Origin: CAYSYY01 sp964576115 [NCBI: uncultured Gemmatimonadota bacterium]
Lineage (GTDB): Bacteria; Blakebacterota; Blakebacteria; Blakebacterales
Direction of reading: 5' to 3'
Length of the DNA: 64,000 bases
Assembly (NCBI GenBank): GCA_964576115.1
Contig: CAZNUA010000001.1
Coordinates: 94,497 to 158,496 of the forward strand
The position numbers and the translations under genes were made by a program. Positions within the stretch are counted from its first letter, which is position 1. The number at the start of each line of letters is the position of its first letter. The notes under the pieces are model-generated. The model was not told the origin of the DNA. It made no database searches and was given only the letters and a program-made list of their open reading frames with translations. Positions 25,698 to 34,919 of this stretch are shown here, in pieces.

Positions 25698-28400
25698 TCA
25701 GTCTCCGGCGGCGATCAGCCGTCGCAGCACGTAATCGAGGATACCGCGGTGACGGTAGACCTCGACTTCGAAGGGGGTGTCGAGACGCACATCAAGGGCC
25801 GCCGAGCCGCTCTGTCCGTCGACTGCGGTCCATTCCAGAATGATCTCACCACCCGGTTTCAGTTCCGAGTCCAGGCCGCCGATCCGGAACTCTTCACTCC
25901 CGTCCAGCCCGAGACTTTCATGTGAGTCGCCCGGCTTGAACTGCAGCGGCAGAACCCCCATGCCGACCAGGTTCGAGCGATGGATCCGCTCGAAGCTGCG
26001 GGCCGCGACAACCTGCACTCCGAGCAGCCGGGTTCCCTTGGCGGCCCAGTCGCGGCTCGAACCGGTGCCGTAGTTGACGCCGGCCAGAACGATCAGCGGT
26101 ACGCCTTCGTGTTCGTACTGCACCGCGGCATCGTACACGCTCATCTCCTCACCGTCGGGGAAGTGGCGGGTAAAACCCCCTTCGGTGGGCGACACCAGCT
26201 GGTTCTTGATCCGGTTGTTCGCGAATGTGCCCCGGATCATGACCTCGTGATTGCCCCGCCGCGAACCGTAGGAATTGAAATCGCTGGGCTCGACACCCCG
26301 TCCGGTCAGGTAGGTCCCGGCGGGGGTCGACTCGGCGAAAGCTCCGGCTGGGGAGATGTGGTCGGTGGTGATGTTGTCGCCCAGAACCAGCAGGGCCCGG
26401 GCGCCTTCGAGATCGGTCACCGGCGGTGGAGAGTGCGGATCGAAGTCGCCGGTGAAATAGGGCGGCTCCTGGATATAGGTGCTCTCGCGATCCCACTCGA
26501 AGAGCGTCCCGGTGGGAGCTTCCAGAGCGTTCCACTCCTCGGCCTGAGCCTCGATGTCGGTATACCTGGTCCGGAACGCTTCCGGGCTCAGACCGATGGC
26601 CAGAGCCTCGCGGATCTCTTCGGAGCAGGGCCAGATATCCTTCAGGTACACCGGTTCTCCATCGGTTCCTTCGCCGATCGGATCGCGGGTCAGATCCCGG
26701 CGGACCGATCCGGCCAGGGCGAAAGCCACTACCAGCGGCGGCGAGGCCAGGTAGCTGGCCTTCACATCGGGATGTACCCGGGCCTCGAAATTGCGATTGC
26801 CGCTCAGCACGCTGGCGCAGACCAGGTCGGAGTCCACGATCTGGGCCCGGATCTCTTCGGGCAGGGGCCCGGAGTTACCGATGCAGGTCGTGCATCCGTA
26901 CCCGACCACATGGAAACCGATCTGTTCCAGGTAGGGGAGCAGGCCCGATTTTTCGAGATAATCGGTGACCACCCGGCTGCCCGGGGCCAGCGACGTCTTC
27001 ACGTGCGGCGGAACCTGCAGCCCTTTTTCGACGGCCTTTTTCGCCACCAGGCCCGACGCGAGCATGACCATCGGGTTGGAGGTGTTGGTACACGACGTGA
27101 TGGCGGCGATGACCACATCGCCGTCCTGCAGGCCGTCGGCCGCCGCTGTGATCGAATCCGAATCGCGGCCGAAGCCGCCCTCGGGAACCGGCTGGGCCAA
27201 TTGCCCGGTGAACGATCCCTGCAGATCTCCCAGAGAGATCCGGGCCTGCGGCAGGCGGGGACCGGCCACGCTGGGTCCGACACTTCCCAGATCGAGTTCG
27301 AGTTCGGTCGAGTACTCGACCTCGCCCGCTTTGGGGATGCCGAACATACCCTGGGCTTCGAAGTACGCCCGCACCAGGGCAACCTGCTCTTCACTGCGGC
27401 CCGAAAAACGGTAGTATTCCAGAGTCTCCTCATCGATGGGGAAAAAGCCCATGGTGGCGCCGTACTCCGGACTCATGTTGGCGATGGTGGCACGATCGGG
27501 CAGGCTGAGGGCTTCGACTCCCTCGCCGAAATACTCCACGAACTTGCCCACCACTCCTTCGCGCCGCAGGATCTCGGTCACGGTCAGGACCAGATCGGTG
27601 GCGGTCACGCCCTCGGCCAGTTTGCCGTTCATGCGGAAACCGACCACTTCGGGAGTCAGGAAGACGACGGGCTGGCCGAGCAGGGCGGCTTCGGCCTCGA
27701 TGCCGCCGACCCCCCAGCCGACCACGCCGATTCCGTTGATCATGGTTGTGTGCGAATCGGTCCCGACCAGAGTATCGGGGTAAGCAATGGTCCGGGCCCC
27801 GGCCTCGCTGGCGAAGACACCCCGGGCCAGGTATTCGAGGTTGACCTGGTGGATGATGCCGATCGCCGGCGGAACCACATCGAAATCTTCGTACGCTCCC
27901 TTGGCCCATTTCAACAGCGTATAGCGCTCGCTGTTGCGCTCGAATTCGAGACGGGTGTTGATCGAAAACGCATCGGGGGAACCGAACGCGTCGACCTGAA
28001 CGGAATGGTCCACCACCATATGGACCGGACAGAGGGGATTGATCAGTTCGGGTTCCTTCCCCGCCCGGGCCATGGCCGCACGCATGGCGGCCAGATCGAC
28101 CACGGCCGGAACCCCGGTGAAGTCCTGCATGACGATCCGTGCGACCGTAAAGGGAATTTCGGCCGGGGCGGGGTCGTCGGCCCGCCAGCCGGCCAGATTG
28201 CGCACGTCATCCGCAGTGACCTTTTCGTCATCAAGATTGCGCAGTACGCTCTCGAGGACGATCCGCAGGCAGACCGGCAGACGGCTGATATGCCCCACCC
28301 CGGCTTCCTCGAGAGCCGGCAGGCTCCAGTAGGTGTATTCGGTATCGTTGGCAGTGAATGTCCGGACGGCGCCGAACGGGTCGCTGGCGATGCTGTTCAT
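25698..28400 (-). CDS. acnA: Aconitate hydratase A
   Basis: A 900-aa monomeric aconitase of the AcnA/IRP1 group, interconverting citrate and isocitrate with a labile [4Fe-4S] cluster. Motifs include [27 protein letters not shown] (first cluster Cys), [14 protein letters not shown] (two further cluster cysteines) and the swivel-domain [10 protein letters not shown]. It is full length. GGGGGA precedes the ATG. It leads a five-gene minus-strand operon with ispG. The genome also has two LeuCD-type relatives at 51609-55235, so this is the conventional TCA aconitase while those are specialised paralogues. Confidence 0.96.
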   Translation of the reverse strand: MNSIASDPFGAVRTFTANDTEYTYWSLPALEEAGVGHISRLPVCLRIVLESVLRNLDDEKVTADDVRNLAGWRADDPAPAEIPFTVARIVMQDFTGVPAVVDLAAMRAAMARAGKEPELINPLCPVHMVVDHSVQVDAFGSPDAFSINTRLEFERNSERYTLLKWAKGAYEDFDVVPPAIGIIHQVNLEYLARGVFASEAGARTIAYPDTLVGTDSHTTMINGIGVVGWGVGGIEAEAALLGQPVVFLTPEVVGFRMNGKLAEGVTATDLVLTVTEILRREGVVGKFVEYFGEGVEALSLPDRATIANMSPEYGATMGFFPIDEETLEYYRFSGRSEEQVALVRAYFEAQGMFGIPKAGEVEYSTELELDLGSVGPSVAGPRLPQARISLGDLQGSFTGQLAQPVPEGGFGRDSDSITAAADGLQDGDVVIAAITSCTNTSNPMVMLASGLVAKKAVEKGLQVPPHVKTSLAPGSRVVTDYLEKSGLLPYLEQIGFHVVGYGCTTCIGNSGPLPEEIRAQIVDSDLVCASVLSGNRNFEARVHPDVKASYLASPPLVVAFALAGSVRRDLTRDPIGEGTDGEPVYLKDIWPCSEEIREALAIGLSPEAFRTRYTDIEAQAEEWNALEAPTGTLFEWDRESTYIQEPPYFTGDFDPHSPPPVTDLEGARALLVLGDNITTDHISPAGAFAESTPAGTYLTGRGVEPSDFNSYGSRRGNHEVMIRGTFANNRIKNQLVSPTEGGFTRHFPDGEEMSVYDAAVQYEHEGVPLIVLAGVNYGTGSSRDWAAKGTRLLGVQVVAARSFERIHRSNLVGMGVLPLQFKPGDSHESLGLDGSEEFRIGGLDSELKPGGEIILEWTAVDGQSGSAALDVRLDTPFEVEVYRHRGILDYVLRRLIAAGD

Positions 28401-28575
28401 GTCGTTGTCCCCCGATGCGGTCTCTAAGTCCCTAGCGCGTCAGAATGCAGAGCTGCTGTACCTGTGTCGCAGTGATGTGATACGATACATTCTTCATCGG
28501 GCGGTACGCGAGGAGAAGATGCACCGCCTGAGTTCACCCGCACCCTGATCGGAAAACGGAGGGGAGCAAAAAACA

Positions 28576-28788
28576 ATGAGGATGTATACCTTCGGCGCCA
28601 CTGCCGCCATCATCGGCCTGCTCTCGGTCCTCTATGGTCTGATCCTTTCGATCGGCATCATCCCGAGCGGCGCGATCCTCGGGATCACTGCCGGAGGAGC
28701 CCTCCACGGGGCCGAGGTCTTCTTCCTGATGGCGATCACGTTTTTCCTCTGGAAACCACACGGCACGGACGTCAGCCATCACGAGTAA
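28576..28788 (+). CDS. Small two-helix membrane protein, unknown function
   Basis: A 70-aa protein with two hydrophobic segments (about residues 7-27 and 34-58) separated by a short Gly/Ser-rich loop, ending in a polar tail DVSHHE. No family is recognised. GGAGGGGAGC lies 8 to 10 bases before the ATG at 28576; an in-frame ATG at 28582 is an alternative start. It is divergent from acnA and stands alone, with hairpins and a T-rich stretch downstream. Confidence 0.6.
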   Translation: MRMYTFGATAAIIGLLSVLYGLILSIGIIPSGAILGITAGGALHGAEVFFLMAITFFLWKPHGTDVSHHE

Positions 28789-28809
28789 CTCACATCAGCG
28801 GTATCTGCC

Positions 28810-28893
28810 GGTGCGCCCGACCACCGGTCGGCACCCTGCCTGACAGAGTCTGTCACCCGCCTTGTCTGACAATACATGGCAACTTTTGTTTTA
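28810..28893 (+). terminator. Composite terminator region after the small membrane gene
   Basis: Three inverted repeats lie in series: GGTG...CCGACC-ACC-GGTCGG-CACC (28810-28835), TGACAGA/TCTGTCA (28841-28855) and TTGTC/GACAA (28862-28872). A T-rich stretch follows at 28880-28893. The first hairpin is strong; termination itself is inferred. Confidence 0.4.
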
Positions 28894-29240
28894 TTATGGT
28901 GTATTTAAGATTATTTAAGGCTAATAATATATTATAGCATATTATTACACCTACCAAGAATGTAAATACAACTATTTCTATATTCTAGGTTTTCCAATAA
29001 TATTTACAGCTAATATACGTGTAATATTAATTAATAGTGTACATCTAGCTGTTTTAACGTTGCTTTTCATGCACAATAATATGTGCTGATACCATTCAGG
29101 CATTACAATGCTTTATATTCTTTTATTAATACACACAATGAACATTAATATATACATATATGAACAAAACATACACACACACTTCCCCAAATGGGGTTAT
29201 TAACTACTTATTATATCTTATACTACTTTATTGTTTATTA
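28870..29240. other. AT-rich non-coding island between convergent genes
   Basis: About 370 bp of almost pure A/T-rich sequence with runs such as TAATATATTATA and ATTAATTAATAG, plus a short CA repeat near 29170. All frames are full of stops and no gene was found. Composition is sharply unlike the GC-rich flanks. It lies between a rightward gene ending at 28788 and a leftward gene ending at 29243, so it may separate two transcription units. Confidence 0.7.
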
Positions 29241-29242
29241 TT

Positions 29243-30475
29243 TTAGTTCCCTGCTGCTTTTTCCACCTCCCTGAATACCCGCAGCAAATTACCGCCCCAG
29301 AATTTATCGAGATCCCGGGCCGTGTAGCCGCACCGAATGAGTTCGACGCTCAGGTTGGGAAGCATCGAGATATCGTTCAGGCCCTCCACCCCGCCCCCGC
29401 CGTCAAAGTCGGAACCGAAACCGACATGGTCGATCCCGATCAGGTTCACCACGTAATCGATGTGCTTGATGAAGTCGTCGATGGTGGCCGGCGGGGTCGG
29501 GTACTGCCGGCGCAGGGTCCGGTACTCCTGCATGAAGGCTGCCTGCTGTTCCTGGCTGAGGGATTCGATATCGCCGTACTTTTCCTGCAGGGCCGCTTCG
29601 GCGGCTTCGCGCTCGGGATTGGGAACCTCACCCCTGATGAACGAGTCGAGCGGGATGAGCTGGATACAGCCGCCGATCTCGGCCAGGCGGTAGAGCATCT
29701 CGTCGCTGAAGTTGCGGGGATGATCGTTGATCCCGTCGACGCCCGAGTGGCTGGCGATGACCGGGGCACTCGACATCTCGGCCACGTCGAAGAAGGTCTG
29801 ATCGGAGACGTGGGAACAGTCGATCATGACTCCCAGGCGGTTCATTTCAGCCACGACCTGGCGGCCGAAGTCGGTCAGACCGAAGTCCTCCCGCTCCTCG
29901 CGGTGGGTGCTCGAGGCACAGATCTGGTTATCAGAGGAGTGCGAGAGGGTCATGTAGCGCATGCCGCGGTTGTAGAAATCCTCCACGTTGGAGAGATCGG
30001 GCCCGATCGGGTAGCCGTTTTCCACCCCGATGAAGATGGCCCTCGTGCCCGCCCGATGCAGGCGCAGGGCATCGGCCACGCTCAGAGCCAGCTCGGCATC
30101 GGGGCTCGCTTCGGCCTGGGCGTGAACCCAGTCGAATGCCGCGATTGCCCTCTGGTGGACGTTGGCGTACCCCTCCTCGGTGAGCGGCCCCTGCTCGGTG
30201 TACACGGCCAGAAAGACGGCGTCTACATCACCCTCGATCATGCGGGGGATATCCCACAGGCCGCCTCCCCCCCACGTCTCCAAGTCGTGCCGGTCATTGG
30301 CGCTCCACTCGGGATCGCGCACGTGCAGGGGGGAGTCGAGATGGGTATCGGCGACCCAGGCTTTCACGTGGGCTCTCTCGGCCCGGGCCACGATCTGCTC
30401 TTCGGTCAGTTCTCCGGAACAGGCAGCCATCACGACGATGGCGGCGGCCGGCAGCAGCAGGGCGATTCGGCGCAT
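29243..30475 (-). CDS. Membrane dipeptidase (M19, renal-dipeptidase-like) lipoprotein
   Basis: A 410-aa exported zinc dipeptidase with lipobox VMAAC near residue 18. The first metal motif is DTHLDSP (His-x-Asp). VENGYPIG carries the bridging glutamate region, and LSHSSDNQ, DCSHVSD and ASHSGVDG provide later histidines. HVGFGSDFDGG is the conserved C-terminal motif with the catalytic-site Asp. The start at 30475 is chosen because GAGGAG lies about 10 bases upstream; the in-frame ATG at 30493 has no ribosome site. It probably hydrolyses dipeptides in the periplasm, including D-amino-acid dipeptides in some relatives. It complements the M28 and S46 peptidases in this window. Confidence 0.92.
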   Translation of the reverse strand: MRRIALLLPAAAIVVMAACSGELTEEQIVARAERAHVKAWVADTHLDSPLHVRDPEWSANDRHDLETWGGGGLWDIPRMIEGDVDAVFLAVYTEQGPLTEEGYANVHQRAIAAFDWVHAQAEASPDAELALSVADALRLHRAGTRAIFIGVENGYPIGPDLSNVEDFYNRGMRYMTLSHSSDNQICASSTHREEREDFGLTDFGRQVVAEMNRLGVMIDCSHVSDQTFFDVAEMSSAPVIASHSGVDGINDHPRNFSDEMLYRLAEIGGCIQLIPLDSFIRGEVPNPEREAAEAALQEKYGDIESLSQEQQAAFMQEYRTLRRQYPTPPATIDDFIKHIDYVVNLIGIDHVGFGSDFDGGGGVEGLNDISMLPNLSVELIRCGYTARDLDKFWGGNLLRVFREVEKAAGN

Positions 30476-30578
30476 CGGTGTCACTCTCCTCATTCATGTC
30501 CCTCGGGTCACGTCCTCGCGGATCATCTGCCTTCGTTACACTCACTCTGCGACCGGCATTCAGACCGACCGTATCTCG

Positions 30579-31355
30579 TTACCGGGCGCAGGTCTGATGC
30601 CGGCCGCCGTCGATGGCGATCGTCTCCCCGGTAATCCAGCCGGAGTTCGGCGAGACCAGGAAGGCGATCAGGTCGGCGATTTCCTCGGGCCGGCCCACCC
30701 GCCCGAGAGGATGGGTCGTTTTCGAGTGCTCCAGGAAGGTGGCGTAGCGTTCCTCATCCATGCCCCCCGCCCGGTGCAGGTTGGTCACGGTCACCCCGGG
30801 ATTCAGCCCGTTGACCCGCACCCCGTGCGGCGCCAGTTCCATGGCCAGGCAGCGGGTGAGCTGATCGACTCCGGCCTTGCTGACGCAGTAGGCCAGCACG
30901 CCGGGGAAGGCCCGCAGACCCGTCACGCTCGAGACGTTCACGATCGTTCCCTGCGAGACGAGCAGGGAGGGGATGCAGAGCCGGGTCAGGGCGAAAAGGG
31001 AGCGGAGGTTGATATCCATCATGATATCCCAGTCCTCCAGGGTGGTGCTCTCCCAGTCGGCGCTGGCGATGATCCCGGCGGCGTTGACCAGAGTGTCGAG
31101 CCCGTCGAATTCGCTCAGAGCGGTCTCGACCAGTTCGGTCCGGAAGGCGTCATTGGTCAGATCGCCGGCCAGAACATGGATGCTGCCCGGGGCCGGATCG
31201 AGGGCGGCGGCGAGTTCGGCCAGGGCTTCGGATCGGCGGCCGGTGGCGCAGACCCGGGCGCCGGCCCGGACAAAGAGTTCGGTCGCGGCCCGACCGATGC
31301 CGCTGCTCGCCCCCGTGATGAGAGCCCGTTTACCACTGAAATCCCATGTCGCCAT
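30579..31355 (-). CDS. Short-chain dehydrogenase/reductase
   Basis: A 258-aa classical SDR. The cofactor motif TGASSGIG is at residues 15-22, NAAG at about 92-95, and the catalytic Ser and Tyr-x-x-x-Lys (SSV..., YCVSK) are present. ATGRRSEA after the second strand suggests NADPH preference. The C-terminal GWITGETIAIDGG is typical of FabG-like SDRs. The substrate cannot be told from sequence. It lies 103 bp upstream (in the leftward direction) of the M19 dipeptidase and is divergent from the TonB receptor. Confidence 0.9.
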   Translation of the reverse strand: MATWDFSGKRALITGASSGIGRAATELFVRAGARVCATGRRSEALAELAAALDPAPGSIHVLAGDLTNDAFRTELVETALSEFDGLDTLVNAAGIIASADWESTTLEDWDIMMDINLRSLFALTRLCIPSLLVSQGTIVNVSSVTGLRAFPGVLAYCVSKAGVDQLTRCLAMELAPHGVRVNGLNPGVTVTNLHRAGGMDEERYATFLEHSKTTHPLGRVGRPEEIADLIAFLVSPNSGWITGETIAIDGGRHQTCAR

Positions 31356-31598
31356 GACTGCATCCCTTCCTGTTCGTCGCCTCTCTCCGGTTCATGCGTT
31401 TCCCGCGTCCGGACCCCGACAGTATCACCTCCGGCCCCGGCAGGGAAAGGGCGGCTCAACGGTTCGGATCCGCAGGTCGGTGCAACCCGGCAGGCGCGAG
31501 AATCGTGAATGGAGAGAGATGATGTCATGTACTATTCTACAGCATCTCGCTCTGTCTTTATCCCCCGTCCCACCCCGTTCGGAGATGAAAGGCGTTGA

Positions 31599-33908
31599 AT
31601 GAAACACCTCGCCCGACTGCTGCCGATCATCCTGACGCTCCTGCTCGCCGCTCCGCCATCCGCCAGGGCTCAGACGAACGGAGCGATCGCCGGGATGGTA
31701 ACGGATGCGATCACCGGCGCTCCCCTTCCGGCCACCAACATCTTCCTGCGTGATAGCGGTCGGGGAGCTTTCGCCGACCGGGAGGGACGTTTCGTGATCC
31801 CCGACCTGCCGGCCCTGACCGACGTGCTGGTGGTGAGCCGGATCGGCTACCGGACCGGCGAACACACCATCGAACTGCGAGCCGGCGAGCGACTCGAGAT
31901 CGAGATAAGGCTCGAACCGCACACCATCGACATGGGGCGGGTAACGGTCACGGCCGACCGGCGGATCGAAGCTGAACACCGGTCCCACAAACCGATCGGG
32001 CTGACCGAAGAAGAGACGATCGAAAACCGATCCGCCTCGAGTACCGCCGACGCCCTGCGCGAAGCTACCGGGGTGCTGGTGCAGAAGACCACCGCCGGCC
32101 ACGGCGCGCCGATCATCCGCGGCCTGATCGGCAAGGACATCCTCCTGCTCTACAACGGGGTGCGCCTCAACAAACCGATCTTCCGCGAGGGGGGAAACCA
32201 GTACCTGAACACGATCGATGCCGAAGCCCTGACCCGCATGGAGGTCGTGCGGGGTCCCGGCTCGGTCCTCTACGGCTCCGATGCCGTGGGGGGGATGGTC
32301 AATCTCATCTCCCGCCCCCCCGCCTTCACCGACGGCAGGGTGCAGTGGCGTCCCCGCCTGCACACCCGCTACACCTCAGGTGACGACGGCCGTTCCCTGC
32401 ACCTGGGCCTGGAACGGGCCGGCCCTTCCTTTGCTGCAACGGTCGGGGCGACGGTGCGTTCGGTCGGCGACCTGAAACCCGGCGGGGTCATCGCCCCTCA
32501 CCATCCGACCGGTTACGACGAAACTTCGGGCTACCTGATCGGCGCCTGGCGACTCTCCGATCGTCAGACCCTGCGTTTCGACGTGCTCAATACCCTGCAG
32601 CGCCGGGTGCCCCGCTACGATCAGTACGCCTCGGGCTCCTACAAAACCTATCTCTACGAACCGCAGCGGCGCTTTCTGGGAATGATCGCCTACTCCCATC
32701 ACCAGCCCGCCCCCTGGCTCAACAACCTGGAAATCAATATCAGCTTCCAGCGCGAACACGAGGGCCGGCTCAAGCGCAAACCGGGTGACGACACCCTGCG
32801 CCACGAGGACGATCTGCTCACGACCTTCGGGACCTTTCTGCAGGCCACTTCGCTGCTGGCCAACCGGCACGTGGTCCGCTGGGGGGTCGAGTACTACCAC
32901 GACAACCTGGCCAGCGGGCGGACCGATATCACCGGTGAGGTCAGGGAAGAGAAGCGCGGCGCCTATCCCGACGGTTCGACCTTCGATCAGTTCGGCCTCT
33001 TCGCCAGCGATGACCTCATGCTCGGGCACCGCACCAATCTCACCCTTGGTCTGCGTTACAGCCTGATCGGGTACAGTGCGCCGCTCGAGGCGCCATGGGG
33101 ATCCTTCGAGGACAGCTTTACCAACCTGACCGGCAATCTCGGTCTGAGCAGTCAGGTGGGTTCCGGTTTCATCCTCCTGGCCAATGTGAGCCGCGGCTTC
33201 CGGGCTCCCAACTTCAATGACACCGTGGTTCTGAAATCGAGCCAGAACTGGGTCGACGCCCCCAGCCCGGGCCTGCGGGCCGAACTGAGCACCAACTACG
33301 AGGTCGGCTTCAAGACCGAGTGGAACTCGAGCGATATCGAGGGCTTTGTCTACTACTCGGCCTTCGACGATCTGCTTGCCCGCACCGACGGCACGTACGA
33401 CGGCCAGTCATGGCTCGATCTGGACGGCGACGGGCTGGAGGATCCGGAGGAGCGGATCAAGGTCAAGGCGAACCTGGGCGAGGCTTATATCAGAGGGGCC
33501 GAGCTGCAGGGACGCTTCCGCCTCGTCGACGGGCTCTTTCTGCGCGGCAATGTCTTCTATACCTACGGTCAGAGCACGACCCTGGATGAACCGATGCGGC
33601 GCATCCCGCCCCTGATGGGACTGGCCGGGGTGCAGTGGCGGGGCGAGGGGAAGAGCCTGGAGTTCTTCGTGCGGGCCGCCGGAGCCCAGGACCGGCTCTC
33701 GGCCGAGGATATCGATGACACCCGGATCGATCCGGGGGGCACGCCGGGCTGGTCTGACTGGAACCTGCGGGGTTCGTACGATCTCGGCCCCTGGCGTCTC
33801 GGCCTGACCTTCGGGAACATTTTCGACCACGCCTACAAGGAGCACGGTTCGGGGGTCTACAACCCCGGCCGGCATCTGGTCGTCTCGATCGGATACGCGC
33901 CGCGCTAG
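31599..33908 (+). CDS. TonB-dependent outer-membrane receptor
   Basis: A 769-aa outer-membrane active transporter. It has a signal peptide ending APPSARAQ, then a carboxypeptidase-regulatory-like domain (about residues 28-110), as in FCB-group receptors. A plug domain follows, with RGLIGKDILLLYNGVRLNK and VVRGPGSVLYGSDAVGG. The C-terminal beta-barrel ends in a strand with terminal aromatic-like GYAPR. The ligand is unknown; no siderophore, haem or cobalamin genes adjoin it. AAAGG lies 7 bases before the ATG. No anti-sigma or SusD partner is present, so it is not a SusCD polysaccharide pair. Confidence 0.92.
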   Translation: MKHLARLLPIILTLLLAAPPSARAQTNGAIAGMVTDAITGAPLPATNIFLRDSGRGAFADREGRFVIPDLPALTDVLVVSRIGYRTGEHTIELRAGERLEIEIRLEPHTIDMGRVTVTADRRIEAEHRSHKPIGLTEEETIENRSASSTADALREATGVLVQKTTAGHGAPIIRGLIGKDILLLYNGVRLNKPIFREGGNQYLNTIDAEALTRMEVVRGPGSVLYGSDAVGGMVNLISRPPAFTDGRVQWRPRLHTRYTSGDDGRSLHLGLERAGPSFAATVGATVRSVGDLKPGGVIAPHHPTGYDETSGYLIGAWRLSDRQTLRFDVLNTLQRRVPRYDQYASGSYKTYLYEPQRRFLGMIAYSHHQPAPWLNNLEINISFQREHEGRLKRKPGDDTLRHEDDLLTTFGTFLQATSLLANRHVVRWGVEYYHDNLASGRTDITGEVREEKRGAYPDGSTFDQFGLFASDDLMLGHRTNLTLGLRYSLIGYSAPLEAPWGSFEDSFTNLTGNLGLSSQVGSGFILLANVSRGFRAPNFNDTVVLKSSQNWVDAPSPGLRAELSTNYEVGFKTEWNSSDIEGFVYYSAFDDLLARTDGTYDGQSWLDLDGDGLEDPEERIKVKANLGEAYIRGAELQGRFRLVDGLFLRGNVFYTYGQSTTLDEPMRRIPPLMGLAGVQWRGEGKSLEFFVRAAGAQDRLSAEDIDDTRIDPGGTPGWSDWNLRGSYDLGPWRLGLTFGNIFDHAYKEHGSGVYNPGRHLVVSIGYAPR

Positions 33909-33949
33909 GGTAACCGGCGATCGTAAGGTTTGGCTGGCGCCGGAGGTTC

Positions 33950-34780
33950 TCAGCCCTCCCGCCAGTGGCTGCGGGGAGGCAGACCGGCGATCTTCTCTAT
34001 CCTGACCTCGGCCGGGGAATCAACCAGCACGAAGTGGTCCTTCTCGACCGCTTCCCACTCCGCAGGTGAGTCGAGCGGTTCGGACGCGATCCAGACCGCT
34101 TCCGGGGTCTGACGCAGGTAGAGACTGTTCGATTTGATCCCTCGCGCCAGACGGGCGAAGACCATCGCCCGGCCGTTGGTCAGCCCCAGATTGAGGGAAG
34201 CCCGGGCTTTGTCCTCGCGGGCGATCTCCAACACCATTTTCAGCGCAAAATACAGTGCGTCGCGCAGCACTGCGGCATCGACTCCATCACCCATGTCGTG
34301 GTCAAGCAGGTAGGTCTTGACTAGGGCGAAAATCCGTTCCGAATCAGCCGAGCCGTGCAGGGTCGCCAGGACGGCGTCGGGGATCTGTTCTACGAGGGGG
34401 CCCCGGAAACGCAGATGGAATCCCTCCACCGCCCCGTTGTGCATGAAAAGCAGCTGCTGGTGCACGAAGGGCGGTACGTTCTGGAGGTTGACGTCGAATC
34501 CGGGACTGGCGTTGCGAACCGCAGCGAAGAGGCAGCTGGTATGCACCGCCCGTCCCAGCCGCGGCAGATCGGTATCGCTCCAGATCGGGGTGTCACGGTG
34601 GTAGACGCCGGGCAGGTCGCACTCATCGCAGTACCAGCCGAAGCCGAACCCGTCGGCGTTGATGGTGCCGGTGATCATTTCGCGGGGTGCGTACGACTGC
34701 TCGACCAGAGAATGCGACGGTTCCAGGATGGCCGAAGCGATCGAGATCTGCGGCCCCATGTACCCCAAGAGTCGGCTCAT
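33950..34780 (-). CDS. EgtC-like class II glutamine amidotransferase with Ser in place of nucleophilic Cys2
   Basis: A 276-aa Ntn-hydrolase-fold protein close to EgtC and related class II amidotransferases. The N-terminus reads MSRLLGYMGP, where active EgtC has MCR. The catalytic Cys2 is therefore Ser. Other family features are intact: SYAPREM, NADGFGFGWY, NASPGF and FMHNGAVEGF. The ATG at 34780 is preceded by GGGAG, and no upstream start would restore a Cys. Ser can act as nucleophile in other Ntn hydrolases, so it may be active on a different amide, or be inactive. No other ergothioneine genes are nearby. It sits in a leftward operon behind an M28 peptidase and a DMT permease. Confidence 0.85.
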   Translation of the reverse strand: MSRLLGYMGPQISIASAILEPSHSLVEQSYAPREMITGTINADGFGFGWYCDECDLPGVYHRDTPIWSDTDLPRLGRAVHTSCLFAAVRNASPGFDVNLQNVPPFVHQQLLFMHNGAVEGFHLRFRGPLVEQIPDAVLATLHGSADSERIFALVKTYLLDHDMGDGVDAAVLRDALYFALKMVLEIAREDKARASLNLGLTNGRAMVFARLARGIKSNSLYLRQTPEAVWIASEPLDSPAEWEAVEKDHFVLVDSPAEVRIEKIAGLPPRSHWREG

Positions 34781-34919
34781 ACGCGCTCACTCCCTGATCC
34801 GGTCATGATCTGATCAACTCCTCGCAACCTCCAAAGAAACGAACCCTGTCCCCCGGGGCAATGAGGGACGTATGCGATCTGCGAACCCGACGGCGGGCTC
34901 ATGAGCCGCAGGTTCCGGT

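Noticed and set aside
25980-28427. Long rightward open frame opposite the aconitase gene
   Set aside because: It reads as Asp/Gly/Arg-rich filler with no motif; the leftward aconitase is unmistakable.
28870-29240. dif-like or origin-type site in the AT-rich island
   Set aside because: No good XerC/XerD half-sites and no DnaA boxes were found by eye, so a recombination or origin role is unsupported.
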